Shown here in pieces: positions 49,265 through 58,320 of a DNA stretch of 64,000 nt. Position numbers and translations under genes: made by a program. The stretch is from contig NZ_RBZU01000002.1 of the NCBI RefSeq assembly GCF_003628125.1, forward strand, positions 248,001-312,000, read 5' to 3'. Every line of letters begins with the position of its first letter. Position 1 is the first letter of the stretch. The DNA comes from Pararobbsia silviterrae. GTDB taxonomy: Bacteria > Pseudomonadota > Gammaproteobacteria > Burkholderiales > Burkholderiaceae. Under the pieces are notes generated by a model. The model saw nothing but the letters and a program-made list of their open reading frames with translations. It did not search any database and was not told the origin of the DNA.

Positions 49265-50271
49265 GGCAGCACCGGATCGCGGTCGACGAAGCGCGTCGTA
49301 TAGAACTGATCGAGCGCGACTTGCTTCGGATCGACGAGGCCGCCGTTGACGGCCATCGTCCAGCTCGCCTTCAGACGCTCGGCCGTGATGACGCCGATGC
49401 CGTGCGTCTTCGCGTCGCCGCCCTCGACGAGGCCGCTCGCATTGAGCGCCTTGACGGCGTAATCGAGCTGGTCCTGCGTCATGTCGGGGTTGTCCTTGCG
49501 GATCGCGGCGTCGCCCGCTTCGGGATGCGCGAGATAGTCCTTCCATCCTTGCGCCGAGGCCTTGACGAAGGCGGCGACCTGATCGGGATGCTGTTCGATG
49601 ACGTCGGTCCGGCACGCGATCGCATTGCCGTACGGCGGATAGCCGGCGTCGCCGAGCGGGAACACCTTGAATTTCGCGCCGACCTTCGAAAGCGAATACG
49701 GTTCGGACGTCAGATAGCCTTGCTGCGCGACGTTGGGCCCCGCGATAAACGGCTGGATATTGAACGTATAGGGCCGCACCTGATCGTCCTTGAAGCCGAG
49801 CGTGACCTTCGCCCACGGCCACCAGCTCGAATAGGCCGCGCTCGACGCGAGGATCGTGCGCGTGCGCAGCGCCTTGATGTCGGGCACGTCGTCATGCGCG
49901 ATAAGGACGGTCGGGTCGTGCTGGAACGAGGTCGCGACGAGTTCCATCGGCACGCCGTGCGCGCGCGCGCTCATCGTGCCGATATCGTCGGTGATCACGC
50001 ACTGCGCTTGTCCGGCCGCGAGCAGTTGCGTCGAATTGACCTGCGGGCCGCCCATGCGCAGCGTGACGTCGAGACCGGCCTTCGAATAGAGGCCTTCGGC
50101 TTGCGCCTCATAGAAGCCGCCATGCTCGGCTTGCGCGTACCAGTTCGTGATCAGCGTGAACGGCGTGCCCGCATGCGCGGTAAGCGTCGCGGCGAACAGC
50201 GTGACGGGAACGGCGAGCGACGCCGTGGCGGAGACGGCGGCGCGCAGCGTGCGTACCGGTTGCAAAGTCAT
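49261..50271 (-). CDS. NMT1/SsuA-type ABC substrate-binding protein
   Basis: 336 residues. A signal peptide (TASLAVPVTLFAATLTAHAG) leads to the NMT1/THI5-like fold: ITNWYAQAEHGGFYEAQAEGLY at the start of the mature part is typical of pyrimidine- and HMP-type binding proteins. GGAG lies eight bases before the ATG; a longer upstream frame is arginine-rich. This type fits a nitrogen heterocycle, in line with the hydrolases next to it. Confidence 0.87.
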   Translation of the reverse strand: MTLQPVRTLRAAVSATASLAVPVTLFAATLTAHAGTPFTLITNWYAQAEHGGFYEAQAEGLYSKAGLDVTLRMGGPQVNSTQLLAAGQAQCVITDDIGTMSARAHGVPMELVATSFQHDPTVLIAHDDVPDIKALRTRTILASSAAYSSWWPWAKVTLGFKDDQVRPYTFNIQPFIAGPNVAQQGYLTSEPYSLSKVGAKFKVFPLGDAGYPPYGNAIACRTDVIEQHPDQVAAFVKASAQGWKDYLAHPEAGDAAIRKDNPDMTQDQLDYAVKALNASGLVEGGDAKTHGIGVITAERLKASWTMAVNGGLVDPKQVALDQFYTTRFVDRDPVLP

Positions 50272-50391
50272 GATGAACACTCCAGCAAAAAGAGATCGAG
50301 GAAAGCGTCTTGGATAGGGATGGCGTGCGGGTCGACGCGCGTGCGGCGCGAACCGTCGCTTTGCGCGCGCGGTCCGCGTCGTGCGCATCGT

Positions 50392-51240
50392 TCAGCGCCG
50401 CGATTCGATATGTCCCGTGTAGTGGCCGCGGCCCCATGTCGCGACCTCGCGCACCGGCCAGTTCATCCGGTGCACTTCGCCGATCGCGTTGGCCCATTGC
50501 GTCGAGAGCTGGTCGAGCAGTTGCTCGCCCTGAGCCGGCGTCGCGCCGCGCGGGTCGCCGATGACGCCGTTCGGGCCGAAGTCGCGTGCGCACCATGCGG
50601 CGGCGGGTCGCGTGCTCGACAGCGTCGGGCAGGGAAACGGCGCGGGCATATTGGCTTCGGCGCGCTCCATATGAACCGTGTCGGGCGCGAGCGCCATCAG
50701 GATCGCCGTTTCGCCGTGGCCCGCGTGCATCGAGAGCTTGCGTTCGTCTTCCGAGAAGAACGAGCCGTCGTGCGGCACGCTCCAAGCCGAGCGCGCGATG
50801 ATCACGAAATCGCCGTGCCGCAGGCGCAGTTCGCGCGCGGCCATTTCGAGCGGTTGCGGCTGGCCGCCGTGCGCGTTGACGATGACGAGCTTGCGAAAGC
50901 CCGCGCGATAGACGGACTCGCCGATCTCGATCGCCGTATGCAGCAGCACTTCGCCGGTCAGCGTGACCGTGCCCGGGAAATGCAGATGTTCGTCGGACTT
51001 GCCATAGGTGATCGGCGGCAGCGCATAGGCGGGCACGTCGGCCGGCAGCTTCGCCATCGCGTGACCGACGACGCCCGCCGCGACGATGCTGTCGACCGCG
51101 CACGGCAGGTGCGGGCCATGTTGTTCGATCGCGCCCGCGGGCAGCACGATGACCGTGTTCTCGCGATCGGGCAGCGCGTCGATCTCGGTCCAGCTCAGAT
51201 AGGGCAGAAAGCGGGTGGGCGGGGTATAGCCGTGTAGCAT
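50392..51240 (-). CDS. Creatininase-family amidohydrolase
   Basis: 282 residues with the family's metal-site motifs: AGAIEQHGPHLPCAVD (EQHGPHLP), NAHGGQ and HAGHGETA. The family includes creatininase, the FAPy deformylase ArfB and other cyclic-amide hydrolases, so it opens a lactam-like ring or removes an N-acyl group. I use the ATG after AGGATCGACCC; a TTG 18 bases earlier is less likely. Its neighbours (NMT1 transporter, RidA, cytosine-deaminase-like enzyme, RutR-like regulator) suggest an N-heterocycle route. Confidence 0.88.
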   Translation of the reverse strand: MLHGYTPPTRFLPYLSWTEIDALPDRENTVIVLPAGAIEQHGPHLPCAVDSIVAAGVVGHAMAKLPADVPAYALPPITYGKSDEHLHFPGTVTLTGEVLLHTAIEIGESVYRAGFRKLVIVNAHGGQPQPLEMAARELRLRHGDFVIIARSAWSVPHDGSFFSEDERKLSMHAGHGETAILMALAPDTVHMERAEANMPAPFPCPTLSSTRPAAAWCARDFGPNGVIGDPRGATPAQGEQLLDQLSTQWANAIGEVHRMNWPVREVATWGRGHYTGHIESRR

Positions 51241-51321
51241 GGGTCGATCCTGTTGCAAAAGGTGTATGTCGTCGCGTGTCGCGACGCGTGGGGATCCGTT
51301 ATCGGATCGGTTACTTTTCAG

Positions 51322-51780
51322 CTACTTGAGCGGGAGATAGGCCGTGGCCTCGACTTCGATGAGGATGTCGGGCGAGGGCAACATGCCCGAGACCTCGACG
51401 ACGGTCGAAGCGGGCGCCGCATCGGGGAAAAAGCGCTTGCGCATGCGGCTGTAGTGCGGAAAGTGATCGAGGTTCTTGAAGTACTGAACGAGCTTGAACA
51501 CATCGCTCATCTGACCGCCCGCGCTTTCGACGATGCGGCGGATGCTGTCGAGCACGGCCCAGCTTTGCGCGAGGATCGGGCCTTCCTTGATGTCGACCGA
51601 GAACTCGCCCGTGCGTCCGATGGCGTCCGCGACGTCGCGCGGAATGTCGTCGTAGCCGCGCACGATGATGCCGGCCTTCGGATCGACCGCGATGACGCCG
51701 GACAGGAAGATGAAGTCACCCGCGCGCCGGTAGGCGGCATATCGCGCGAGCGGCGCAGCGATGTCGGTGAGCGTATTCAT
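51322..51780 (-). CDS. RidA/YjgF/RutC-family protein
   Basis: 152 residues of the RidA fold, with FIFLSGVIAVDPKAG at the start and the family's ASTVVEVSGMLPSPDILIEVEATAY end. RidA-type proteins hydrolyse reactive enamines and imines; RutC does a related job in pyrimidine breakdown. It lies between the creatininase-like and deaminase-like genes and probably handles a labile intermediate made by one of them. Confidence 0.88.
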   Translation of the reverse strand: MNTLTDIAAPLARYAAYRRAGDFIFLSGVIAVDPKAGIIVRGYDDIPRDVADAIGRTGEFSVDIKEGPILAQSWAVLDSIRRIVESAGGQMSDVFKLVQYFKNLDHFPHYSRMRKRFFPDAAPASTVVEVSGMLPSPDILIEVEATAYLPLK

Positions 51781-51806
51781 GACAAAGTCCTATAAGTGAA
51801 GGGCGA

Positions 51807-53075
51807 TCAATGAACGGTGGCGCGCGCGATGCCGTGCGCGCGCAGCATCGAGCGGCGTGCCGCCTCGGGCCAGATATGCGCATCGGTGTCCTCGAAGACC
51901 GTGAAGTCCGCGCGACGATCGATCAGCGACGCGGGGCCGCGATCGGCGCGATCGATCCAGTCGGTCCGGCAGATCGAGGCCGACCAGCGGTCGAACACGT
52001 CGTCGAGTTGCGCGGCGATCGCGGCAAGCCGCAACGCATCGATGGGGTCGTGCGTGCCGTACGCACAGAACGCGTCCTGCACGTTGTCGGTGCCGATCAA
52101 TACGGGGATGGCGCGCGCCTGCGCTTCGGCGATCAGCGTGATGCCGCGCAGGCGCGGCGTGCGGCCCGTTTCGGCGTCTTGCAACAACAAGTTCGTGCGC
52201 GGCAGCGATACGAGCGTGATCGGTGCGTCGGCGACGCGATCGAGCACGACGAGCGCGTCGCGCTCAGGCCGTGCCGCGAGTGCGCAGACATGCGAGCAGA
52301 CGATGGGCCGTGCGGGCCGCATCTCGCGCGCGAGCGCCGCGATGTCGCTGAGGCCGCGCGCCTGGGTCGACAACTCTTCGTCGACGTGCAGATCGAGACC
52401 GACATCCGCATGCGAGGCGGCGTCGATCAGTTGTTCGAGCGCGCGCGCATCGAAATTCGAGGTATGGATAAAGCCGCCGAGCCAGGCGTCGCGCGACGCG
52501 GCCACGGTCCGTGCGATCGCGTTCGCGCGGTCGCGCCATGCGAAGCGCGGCAACGGCACGAGTGCGATGCGTTCGACATGAACGCGGTCGCGCCAGAGTT
52601 CGGCGAGTTCGCCGATGACATGCCACGCGAGGGGCGCGCTTGCATCGGGCCAGTCGATATGCGTGCGCAGCCGCGTGACGCCCGCGCGTTCGGCGTCGAG
52701 CAGCGCGCGATAGGCGCGCGCGCGGATATCGTCGGCGTTCTGGCGCTCGCGATCGTGTGCCGCTGCATCGATCGCACCGAGCAGGCCCGGCACGATGCGG
52801 CCCATGCGCGAACGCGTATAGGCCTTGTCGATATGTGCGTGCGGCTCGAACAGACCCGGCAGCACGAGTGCGCCGCCGAGATCGAGGCGACGTGCCGAGC
52901 CCGCCGGCGATGTGTCGCTGTAGGGTGTCACGGCATGCACGCGTGCGTCGGCGATCTCGATCGTCGCGAGCGCGGGTTCGCCGAGCGTCGTGGGCCACGC
53001 ATCGGGCAGCAACCAGCGCGGCAGCCGAGCGCGATCGATCGCCGTATACGTTGCGAGCGAGAGGGGCGGGTTCAT
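51807..53075 (-). CDS. Cytosine-deaminase-like metal-dependent amidohydrolase
   Basis: 422 residues. The metal site has HAHIDK (HxHxDK, the cytosine-deaminase form), HVDE, CSHVCAL and GTDNVQDAF, in the order expected for the TIM-barrel amidohydrolase family. It deaminates or hydrolyses a cyclic amidine/amide. The ATG of MNPPLSL is chosen; the longest frame begins 213 bases upstream in Cys/Arg-rich shadow sequence. RutR-like operator halves lie about 230-260 bases upstream. It heads the minus-strand operon down to the porin. Confidence 0.85.
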   Translation of the reverse strand: MNPPLSLATYTAIDRARLPRWLLPDAWPTTLGEPALATIEIADARVHAVTPYSDTSPAGSARRLDLGGALVLPGLFEPHAHIDKAYTRSRMGRIVPGLLGAIDAAAHDRERQNADDIRARAYRALLDAERAGVTRLRTHIDWPDASAPLAWHVIGELAELWRDRVHVERIALVPLPRFAWRDRANAIARTVAASRDAWLGGFIHTSNFDARALEQLIDAASHADVGLDLHVDEELSTQARGLSDIAALAREMRPARPIVCSHVCALAARPERDALVVLDRVADAPITLVSLPRTNLLLQDAETGRTPRLRGITLIAEAQARAIPVLIGTDNVQDAFCAYGTHDPIDALRLAAIAAQLDDVFDRWSASICRTDWIDRADRGPASLIDRRADFTVFEDTDAHIWPEAARRSMLRAHGIARATVH

Positions 53076-53302
53076 ATCAGCGACCCGGCCCAAGGAGCTC
53101 GCATCGCATGCGGAGCGCGATGCACGACCGATGTGCACGCACCACGCGCATGCCTCGATCGTGTGCGATGCGCCGCGATGCACGCATGCGAAGCGTGTGC
53201 ACCGCAATCGCGCGAGCGGGCCCCGATCGGGCGAAATCCTTAGTAATACGGGGCTCGGAGGCCGATGCACCGTCGCGTTTGCAGGCATTCATGACGCTGA
53301 AA

Positions 53303-53333
53303 TTTGACCGAATGGTTTGAACTATTGGTCAAA
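53303..53333. promoter_or_regulatory. RutR-like operator region
   Basis: TTTGACC and GGTCAAA form the ends of an inverted repeat. Inside are two overlapping-format sites related to the RutR consensus TTGACCANNTGGTCAA: TTGACCGAATGGTTTG and TTGAACTATTGGTCAA, each intact in one half. It sits upstream of the amidohydrolase operon, with a RutR-like TetR gene beyond the repeat region. Confidence 0.6.
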
Positions 53334-53460
53334 AAGCAATGCCTATGCCGGTTCTCGCGAGTTAAGTGAATACAGAATATATGAACAAAAATATGACCGG
53401 GTGGACAGGTTGCGATGCGCGTCGGTCCGACCGGCGCGCATCGCTTGCGGGCAGGTCAAA

Positions 53461-53640
53461 AGGGGCGGCCAAAGGGCGCCGGCCAAGGGGCGGCTAAGAG
53501 GAGGCTAGGAGGACGCTAAGGGGGCGCTGGTTAAGGGCCGCTAAAGGGCTGCTAAAGGGCCGCTTAAAGGGCCGCGCTAAAGCGGCAAGCGCTCAAAGAA
53601 ACGCACTAAGCGACATGCTTAAAGAAAGGCACTCGATAAA
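53461..53640. repeat. Degenerate 11-base tandem repeat with a GCTAAG/GCTAAAG core
   Basis: Cores lie at 53482, 53493, 53504, 53515, then 53530, 53540, 53551, 53562 and 53576, mostly 11 bases apart, with units close to GCTAAAGGGCY. Copies decay toward the right (CTCAAAG, CACTAAG, GCTTAAAG). Confidence 0.7.
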
Positions 53641-53661
53641 GGCTCGGACGACAATGCGCTA

Positions 53662-53714
53662 AAGCCCAAGCCCAAGCCCAAGCCCAAGCCCAAGCCCAAG
53701 CCCAAGCCCAAGCC
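53662..53714. repeat. Hexanucleotide array (AAGCCC)8
   Basis: Eight exact AAGCCC units plus AAGCC, followed by decayed copies ending in CCCCAAGCCCCTAGCC directly at the 3' end of the TetR gene. The unit contains the same GCYYAAG-like core as the adjacent 11-base array. As a pure short repeat it should vary in length between isolates. Confidence 0.95.
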
Positions 53715-53729
53715 TCTAGCCCCAAGCCC

Positions 53730-54425
53730 CTAGCCGCGTATCGTCCGCAGCGCGGGCGCGCGTGTCGGGGCGGGCAGACCGCAACCCGTGAGCACGAAGA
53801 TCACGAGTTCATTGAGGATATGTTGCTGGAGTTTGCGGCCGCGCAGCGGCGCGTCGAGCATTTTCTCGGCCTGAATCGCATAGTCGGCGTAGTACTGCGT
53901 GACGGCCCACATATGCATGATCAGGAGCCGCGCATCCTGCTGGCGCAACTGTCCGGCCTCGATCCAGCCTTCGATCATGCGGACCTTGCGATAGGTCTGC
54001 GCGACGGCCTCGGGCCAGAACGCTTCGAGCCGGCGGCCGCCGCTGAGCAGCTCGGTCGTGAAGATCCGCGAGAGTTCGGGCTGCTTGAACGCGAATTGAA
54101 GCTTCTGGCTCAGGTATTCGGCGATCACGTCGCTCGGCGGGGCGTCGTCGGAGCCGAATTCGAAGAGTTCGGCCCAACTGTCCATGAGTTCGCCGAGCAC
54201 CTCGGCGTAGAGGGCTTCCTTGTCGTCGATATAGTAGTGAAGCTGCGACTTGGTCAGCCCCGCGCGCTGGGCGATCGCTTGCGTCGACGCGCCGTTGAAG
54301 CCGTGCTGGCTGAATTCGCTGATCGCGGCGGCGCGGATCGCCGCGAGCGTGCGGATGCGCGTCTCGCGGGCTTTGCCGTTCGGTGCGTCGCTGGTCGTCT
54401 GCACTTTCGTTTGATTCGTCGTCAT
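53730..54425 (-). CDS. TetR family regulator, RutR-like
   Basis: 231 residues. The N-terminal HTH (TQAIAQRAGLTKSQLHYYIDDKEAL, about 45-70) with LHYYI is the version found in RutR-type regulators, and the C-terminal domain has the RutR-like SRIFTTELLSGG and MHMWAVTQYYADYA segments. RutR senses uracil or thymine in E. coli. The RutR-like operator before the amidohydrolase operon suggests that operon as its target. Gene is divergent from a LysR gene, 182 bases apart. Confidence 0.85.
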   Translation of the reverse strand: MTTNQTKVQTTSDAPNGKARETRIRTLAAIRAAAISEFSQHGFNGASTQAIAQRAGLTKSQLHYYIDDKEALYAEVLGELMDSWAELFEFGSDDAPPSDVIAEYLSQKLQFAFKQPELSRIFTTELLSGGRRLEAFWPEAVAQTYRKVRMIEGWIEAGQLRQQDARLLIMHMWAVTQYYADYAIQAEKMLDAPLRGRKLQQHILNELVIFVLTGCGLPAPTRAPALRTIRG

Positions 54426-54607
54426 GGGGCGGATTCATCCGGCACCGGCGGCGCCGGCGGGTCAGACGAAATCCTCGCCGATGTTGGCTAAAACGGCAAT
54501 TCGGTTCTGCGTGAAGCGCGCGGTATCGCGTCGCGTACGTGCAGACCCGGTCAAAATGGCCGGTGCGCAAAACAGCAACCCGCCAAGCGGGGCAATCGGA
54601 GACGCGA

Positions 54608-55531
54608 GTGGACAAGTGGATGGAAGTGCAACTCTTCGTGGAAACCGCCGAGCGAGGCAGCATTTCAAGGGCGGCCGATGCGCTCGGCCTGTCGACGTCG
54701 GCCGCCGGCCGGCATTTGGCGAGCCTCGAACACCGTCTCGGCGCGCGCTTGATCGAACGCAATACGCGCCGCATGTTTTTGACCGAGGTCGGCGAGGAGT
54801 TCCTGCAGCGATGTCGCGGCATCCGCGCGGAAATGGCCGAAGCGGAAGCGCTCGCGAGCTCGACGAACCGGAGCCCGGTCGGCACGCTCAAGGTCACGGC
54901 GTCGGTGTCGTTTTGCGCGCGGATCATCGCACCGGTATTGCCCGAATTCACGGCGCGTTTTCCGGGGCTGCATCTGTCGCTGACCGCCGCGAATCGCTAT
55001 GTCGATCTGATCGACAGCGGCGTCGATATCGCCGTGCGCACACGCGAGCACGAGTCGGAATCGGGACTCGTGATCCGGCGTCTGGGCGCGACGCGCCGTG
55101 TGCTTGCCGCGTCGCCCGACTATCTCGAACGTCATGGCGTGCCGAGGACGCTCGACGATCTCGCCGACCATGCGTTCCTGATCTATACGCTCGCGAACCA
55201 TCCGCACGAACTCACGTTCTCGAAGGACGGACAGACGCGGACCGTCAAGATGCGCGGCGTGCTCGAATCCAATGAAGGACAGGTCATCTGCAATGCGGGT
55301 CTGAGCGGGCTTGGCATCATCGTTCAGCCGATCTACATCATTCATGACGATATCGTCGCGGGGCGGCTCGTGCCGATCGTCGACGATTGGGATCTCGCGC
55401 CGCTGACGATCAACCTCGCGTATCCGAACCGCAAATACGTGCCGTCGAAGGTCCGTGTCTTTATCGACTTCATGACCGCGCATTTCGAGGCGATGCAGTA
55501 CGAGCGCCGATGGACGCAGCGCTGGCCTTGA
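54608..55531 (+). CDS. LysR family transcriptional regulator
   Basis: 307 residues from a GTG with GGAG six bases upstream, which gives the standard LysR opening (DKWMEVQLFVETAERGSISR). The HTH includes AADALGLSTSAAGRHLASLE and is followed by LGARLIERNTRRM. The C-terminal effector domain is of the substrate-binding type (CrgA-like subgroup). A longer frame starting 69 bases upstream has no ribosome site. Divergent from the RutR-like gene; no obvious own target beside it. Confidence 0.88.
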   Translation: MDKWMEVQLFVETAERGSISRAADALGLSTSAAGRHLASLEHRLGARLIERNTRRMFLTEVGEEFLQRCRGIRAEMAEAEALASSTNRSPVGTLKVTASVSFCARIIAPVLPEFTARFPGLHLSLTAANRYVDLIDSGVDIAVRTREHESESGLVIRRLGATRRVLAASPDYLERHGVPRTLDDLADHAFLIYTLANHPHELTFSKDGQTRTVKMRGVLESNEGQVICNAGLSGLGIIVQPIYIIHDDIVAGRLVPIVDDWDLAPLTINLAYPNRKYVPSKVRVFIDFMTAHFEAMQYERRWTQRWP

Positions 55532-55892
55532 TATCGCGTCGCATCGCCGAGGCGCCACGCGGTCTGTCGTGCGCTTGGCGCAAGCTTGGGCGCGGCCGGG
55601 CCGTTTGCACCGCACCGAGGCCGAACGCGACGTGCCGCGCATGCGCGCTTGGGACGTCGATCGGGCGCGCATGCGCCGTGTGCGCCGGCTCGATCGAGGC
55701 CGGTACGAGGATTTATGGGGTGCGTGCTGTCGTCCTTGCGCCCGTGAGCGTGCCGCGGGCGCACTATTTTTTGTCGCGAAATCCTTAAGTTTGCCTTTCA
55801 GTGACCGTAAACTACCTTACAAGGCCGCGCGCACGGTAGTTGCGAAGATCCGGGTTTCCGGGGCGAGCGCCGATACCCTAATGGTTCTGGCG
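55532..55892. other. Leader and promoter region of flagellin
   Basis: The only supported element in this 361-base stretch is the FliA-type promoter. The flagellin frame remains open through it, but the translation is Cys/Arg-rich and not coding. Confidence 0.6.
55785..55811 (+). promoter_or_regulatory. Sigma-28 (FliA)-type promoter of flagellin
   Basis: TTAAGTTT, 11 bases, then ACCGTAAA: seven of eight match the -35 TAAAGTTT and five of eight the -10 GCCGATAA, with the exact spacing. It would give a leader of about 70 bases before the flagellin ATG. Confidence 0.6.
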
Positions 55893-57593
55893 ATGTCACT
55901 GACCATCAACACCAATATTCTCGCGTCGATCGCGCAAAACAATCTCGCGCAGACGCAGGCCGCGCTGACCTCGTCGGTCACGCGGCTGTCGTCGGGCCTC
56001 AAGATCAACAGCGCCGCGGACAATGCGGCGGGGCTCGCGATCGCCGATCGCATGACGTCGCAGATCAATGGATTGGCCGCCGCGCGTCAGAACGCGACGA
56101 GCGGCATCGCGCTCGTCGAGACCGCGGATTCCGCGCTTGCGCAGATCTCGACGAACCTGCAGCGGATCAGGCAGCTCGCGGTGCAGGCGTCGAATGCGAC
56201 CTATTCGGCGAGCGACCGGCAATCGATGAATGCCGAGGTTCAGCAACGCCTCGCGGAAATCAATCGGATCGCCGCGCAAACCCAATACAACGGTCTCAAT
56301 CTGCTCGACGGTTCGCTCGGCACCGCGTCGTTCCAGGTCGGCTCGAACGCGGGCCAGACGATCGCCGTCAATCTGTCGACGAGCGTGAAGACTTCGCAAA
56401 TCGGCCAGACGACGTCGATCCCGCTGCAATTGTCGTCGGCGAGCGGCTATAACCTCTCGACGGGCGCGCTTTCGATCCAGCTCGACACGGGACAGACGGT
56501 CGCGATCGGCACGGCGCAGCAGGGCAGCGAAGCCGGGCAGAGCGCGGACAGCGCGTACGCGGCCGCGCAGGCGATCAGCGATGCCGATATCAGCGGCCTC
56601 AGCGTCACCGCGACGAATAGCCAGAATCTGTCGGTCGCGTCGACGATCGCGACCGCCACGACATTCAGCGTGAACGGCGTCGACGTCTATACGGCGAGCG
56701 CTGGGACCGTCTCGATCGGCAATCTGATCGGCGCGATCAATGCGCATACTTCGGATACGGGCGTGACGGCGAGCGTCAATTCGGACGGTTCGCTCGAATT
56801 GATCGCGGGCGACGGGCGCAACATCGTGTTGAGCGACTCCGCGGGATCGGGCGCGCTGACCGATGGATCGGGCGCCGTGGTCGGCGCGTCGGCGACGACG
56901 CTCTACGGCACGATCACGCTGTCGTCGAGCAAGGCGATCCATCTGTCGGGATCGGCGGCGCAGAATTTCGCGTCGAGTTCGAGCAGTCTGTCGTCGACGG
57001 GTGTCGCGGTGGCCTCCGCGAACGCGCTGAGCGGCACGAGCGCGATCAGCGTCACGATCAACGGCACGACCGTGACGACGGGCACGAACTGGACCGCGTC
57101 GGATCTTGCGCAGGCGATCAACAGCGCGCATATCTCGAACGTGAGCGCGACGGCCGATTCGAGCGGCCATCTGCATCTCGAATCGTTCAACAACGTGGGA
57201 TTGACGGTTACGGGGATCACGGACGCGGGCCTGCAAGGCACGGGCACCGCGATCTACAGCGCGGCGACGAGCGGAGCGACGCTCGCGCAGGCGAATGTGC
57301 TGACCGTGAGCGCCGCGCAGACGACGCTCGAATCCGTCGATTCGGCGCTCGAACAGATCGATGCGTTAGAAGGGGCCTTGGGCGCGGTCGAGAATCGCTT
57401 TTCGTCGACGATTCGGGCGCTTCAGTCGGCCGGCGTCGACACGCAGAGCGCGCAATCCTCGATCCAGGATGCCGATTACGCCGCCGAGGCGTCGAATCTG
57501 GCGCGTGCGCAAGTGCTTCAGCAAGCGGGCCTCGCGATGGTCGCGCAAGCCAATCAGCTTCCGCAGCTCGTGTTGAAGCTGCTTCAGCAGTAG
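55893..57593 (+). CDS. fliC: Flagellin
   Basis: 566 residues. The D0/D1 N-terminus (SLTINTNILASIAQNNLAQT, LSSGLKINSAADNAAGLAIA) and C-terminus (VENRFSSTIRALQSAG, QVLQQAGLAMVAQANQLPQ) are canonical. The middle, about 180-480, is a Ser/Thr/Gly-rich variable region. Secreted and polymerised into the filament. The ATG of MSLTINTN is chosen by family start; another ATG four codons upstream is possible, and neither has a clear ribosome site. No other flagellar gene is in the window, so it may be an extra flagellin. A PhyH-type dioxygenase gene lies about 1 kb on. Confidence 0.93.
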   Translation: MSLTINTNILASIAQNNLAQTQAALTSSVTRLSSGLKINSAADNAAGLAIADRMTSQINGLAAARQNATSGIALVETADSALAQISTNLQRIRQLAVQASNATYSASDRQSMNAEVQQRLAEINRIAAQTQYNGLNLLDGSLGTASFQVGSNAGQTIAVNLSTSVKTSQIGQTTSIPLQLSSASGYNLSTGALSIQLDTGQTVAIGTAQQGSEAGQSADSAYAAAQAISDADISGLSVTATNSQNLSVASTIATATTFSVNGVDVYTASAGTVSIGNLIGAINAHTSDTGVTASVNSDGSLELIAGDGRNIVLSDSAGSGALTDGSGAVVGASATTLYGTITLSSSKAIHLSGSAAQNFASSSSSLSSTGVAVASANALSGTSAISVTINGTTVTTGTNWTASDLAQAINSAHISNVSATADSSGHLHLESFNNVGLTVTGITDAGLQGTGTAIYSAATSGATLAQANVLTVSAAQTTLESVDSALEQIDALEGALGAVENRFSSTIRALQSAGVDTQSAQSSIQDADYAAEASNLARAQVLQQAGLAMVAQANQLPQLVLKLLQQ

Positions 57594-57663
57594 TCCTCAA
57601 GTTATACGCAACCTTGTCGATAGATTACATATCACTAACAACTGCGCGACGGCACGGTAAGGC

Positions 57664-58320
57664 ATGACGGCTCAAGATCGAACACTTCTGCGTACCCGGC
57701 TCGCGATGGCCGTCGTTGTCCATCGCGGTTTGCTGGTGTCGCTCTGCGCGAGCGTCGCGCTCTGGGGCGCGATCGATTGGGAAACCGGCGGGAGTCCGAT
57801 GGCCGCGACGTTGTTGTTGATCTCGGCCGGGATCGGACTGGATCGGATCGAGCGCGTGTGCCGAGGCCGTCTCGGTCAGTTGCCGGCCGATGCCTTTGCG
57901 GATCGCCGCGCGGATACCGGCGCGACGACTTTCGCGAGTCCTTCTGCGCGTCCTTCCACGCGTTCTTTGGCGAATCATTTCGCGTTGACGCCGGGTATCG
58001 AAGCGGACGACGCGCGTGTGCGGACGGCCCCGGGCGCATCGGCGGCAGAGCCTGCGTCAGGCAAGGTCGAGGGCAAAGGCGGGGGCAAGGGCGAGGACGG
58101 AGCGACGTTGACGCTTTCGACGATCCCCGCGCAAGCCGTTACGCTGTCCGATGGACTCGAACCGCTGAGCGTCGTGCATCTCGTCGATGGACTTCAGCAT
58201 GGCGATGCGTCGGCCCTTGGGTCTGAAGCGCATGCGGACGACGTGCATTGGGGGACATCCGTGTATGACGTCGACGCCAAGGCCGATGCTTCGCGCACCG
58301 TTCGCTTGAGTCGGACTTAG
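57664..58320 (+). CDS. Hypothetical membrane protein with low-complexity tail
   Basis: 218 residues. Two short hydrophobic segments (GLLVSLCASVALWGAI, MAATLLLISAGIGLD) lie in the first 70 residues. The remainder is polar, with an Ala/Gly/Lys-rich stretch (SGKVEGKGGGKGEDGAT) near the middle. GC-rich third positions support coding. The start has AAGG only four to five bases upstream. It follows flagellin by 70 bases and may share its transcript. I recognise no domain. Confidence 0.5.
   Translation: MTAQDRTLLRTRLAMAVVVHRGLLVSLCASVALWGAIDWETGGSPMAATLLLISAGIGLDRIERVCRGRLGQLPADAFADRRADTGATTFASPSARPSTRSLANHFALTPGIEADDARVRTAPGASAAEPASGKVEGKGGGKGEDGATLTLSTIPAQAVTLSDGLEPLSVVHLVDGLQHGDASALGSEAHADDVHWGTSVYDVDAKADASRTVRLSRT

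Larger units (their letters stand above)
53076..53729. other. Intergenic stretch with operator and repeat arrays
   Basis: Promoter side of the amidohydrolase operon with the RutR-like sites, then two tandem arrays up to the 3' end of the TetR gene. The short frames here are repeat-derived or arginine-rich, and no gene is supported. Confidence 0.6.

Noticed and set aside
53317..53508. Small plus-strand frame next to the RutR-like operator
   Set aside because: No ribosome site, arginine-rich product and it runs into the degenerate repeat; not supported as a gene.
53662..53714. Repeat array as CRISPR
   Set aside because: Units are 6 bases without spacers and no cas gene is near. The 14-base array near 18100 was rejected as CRISPR for the same reasons.
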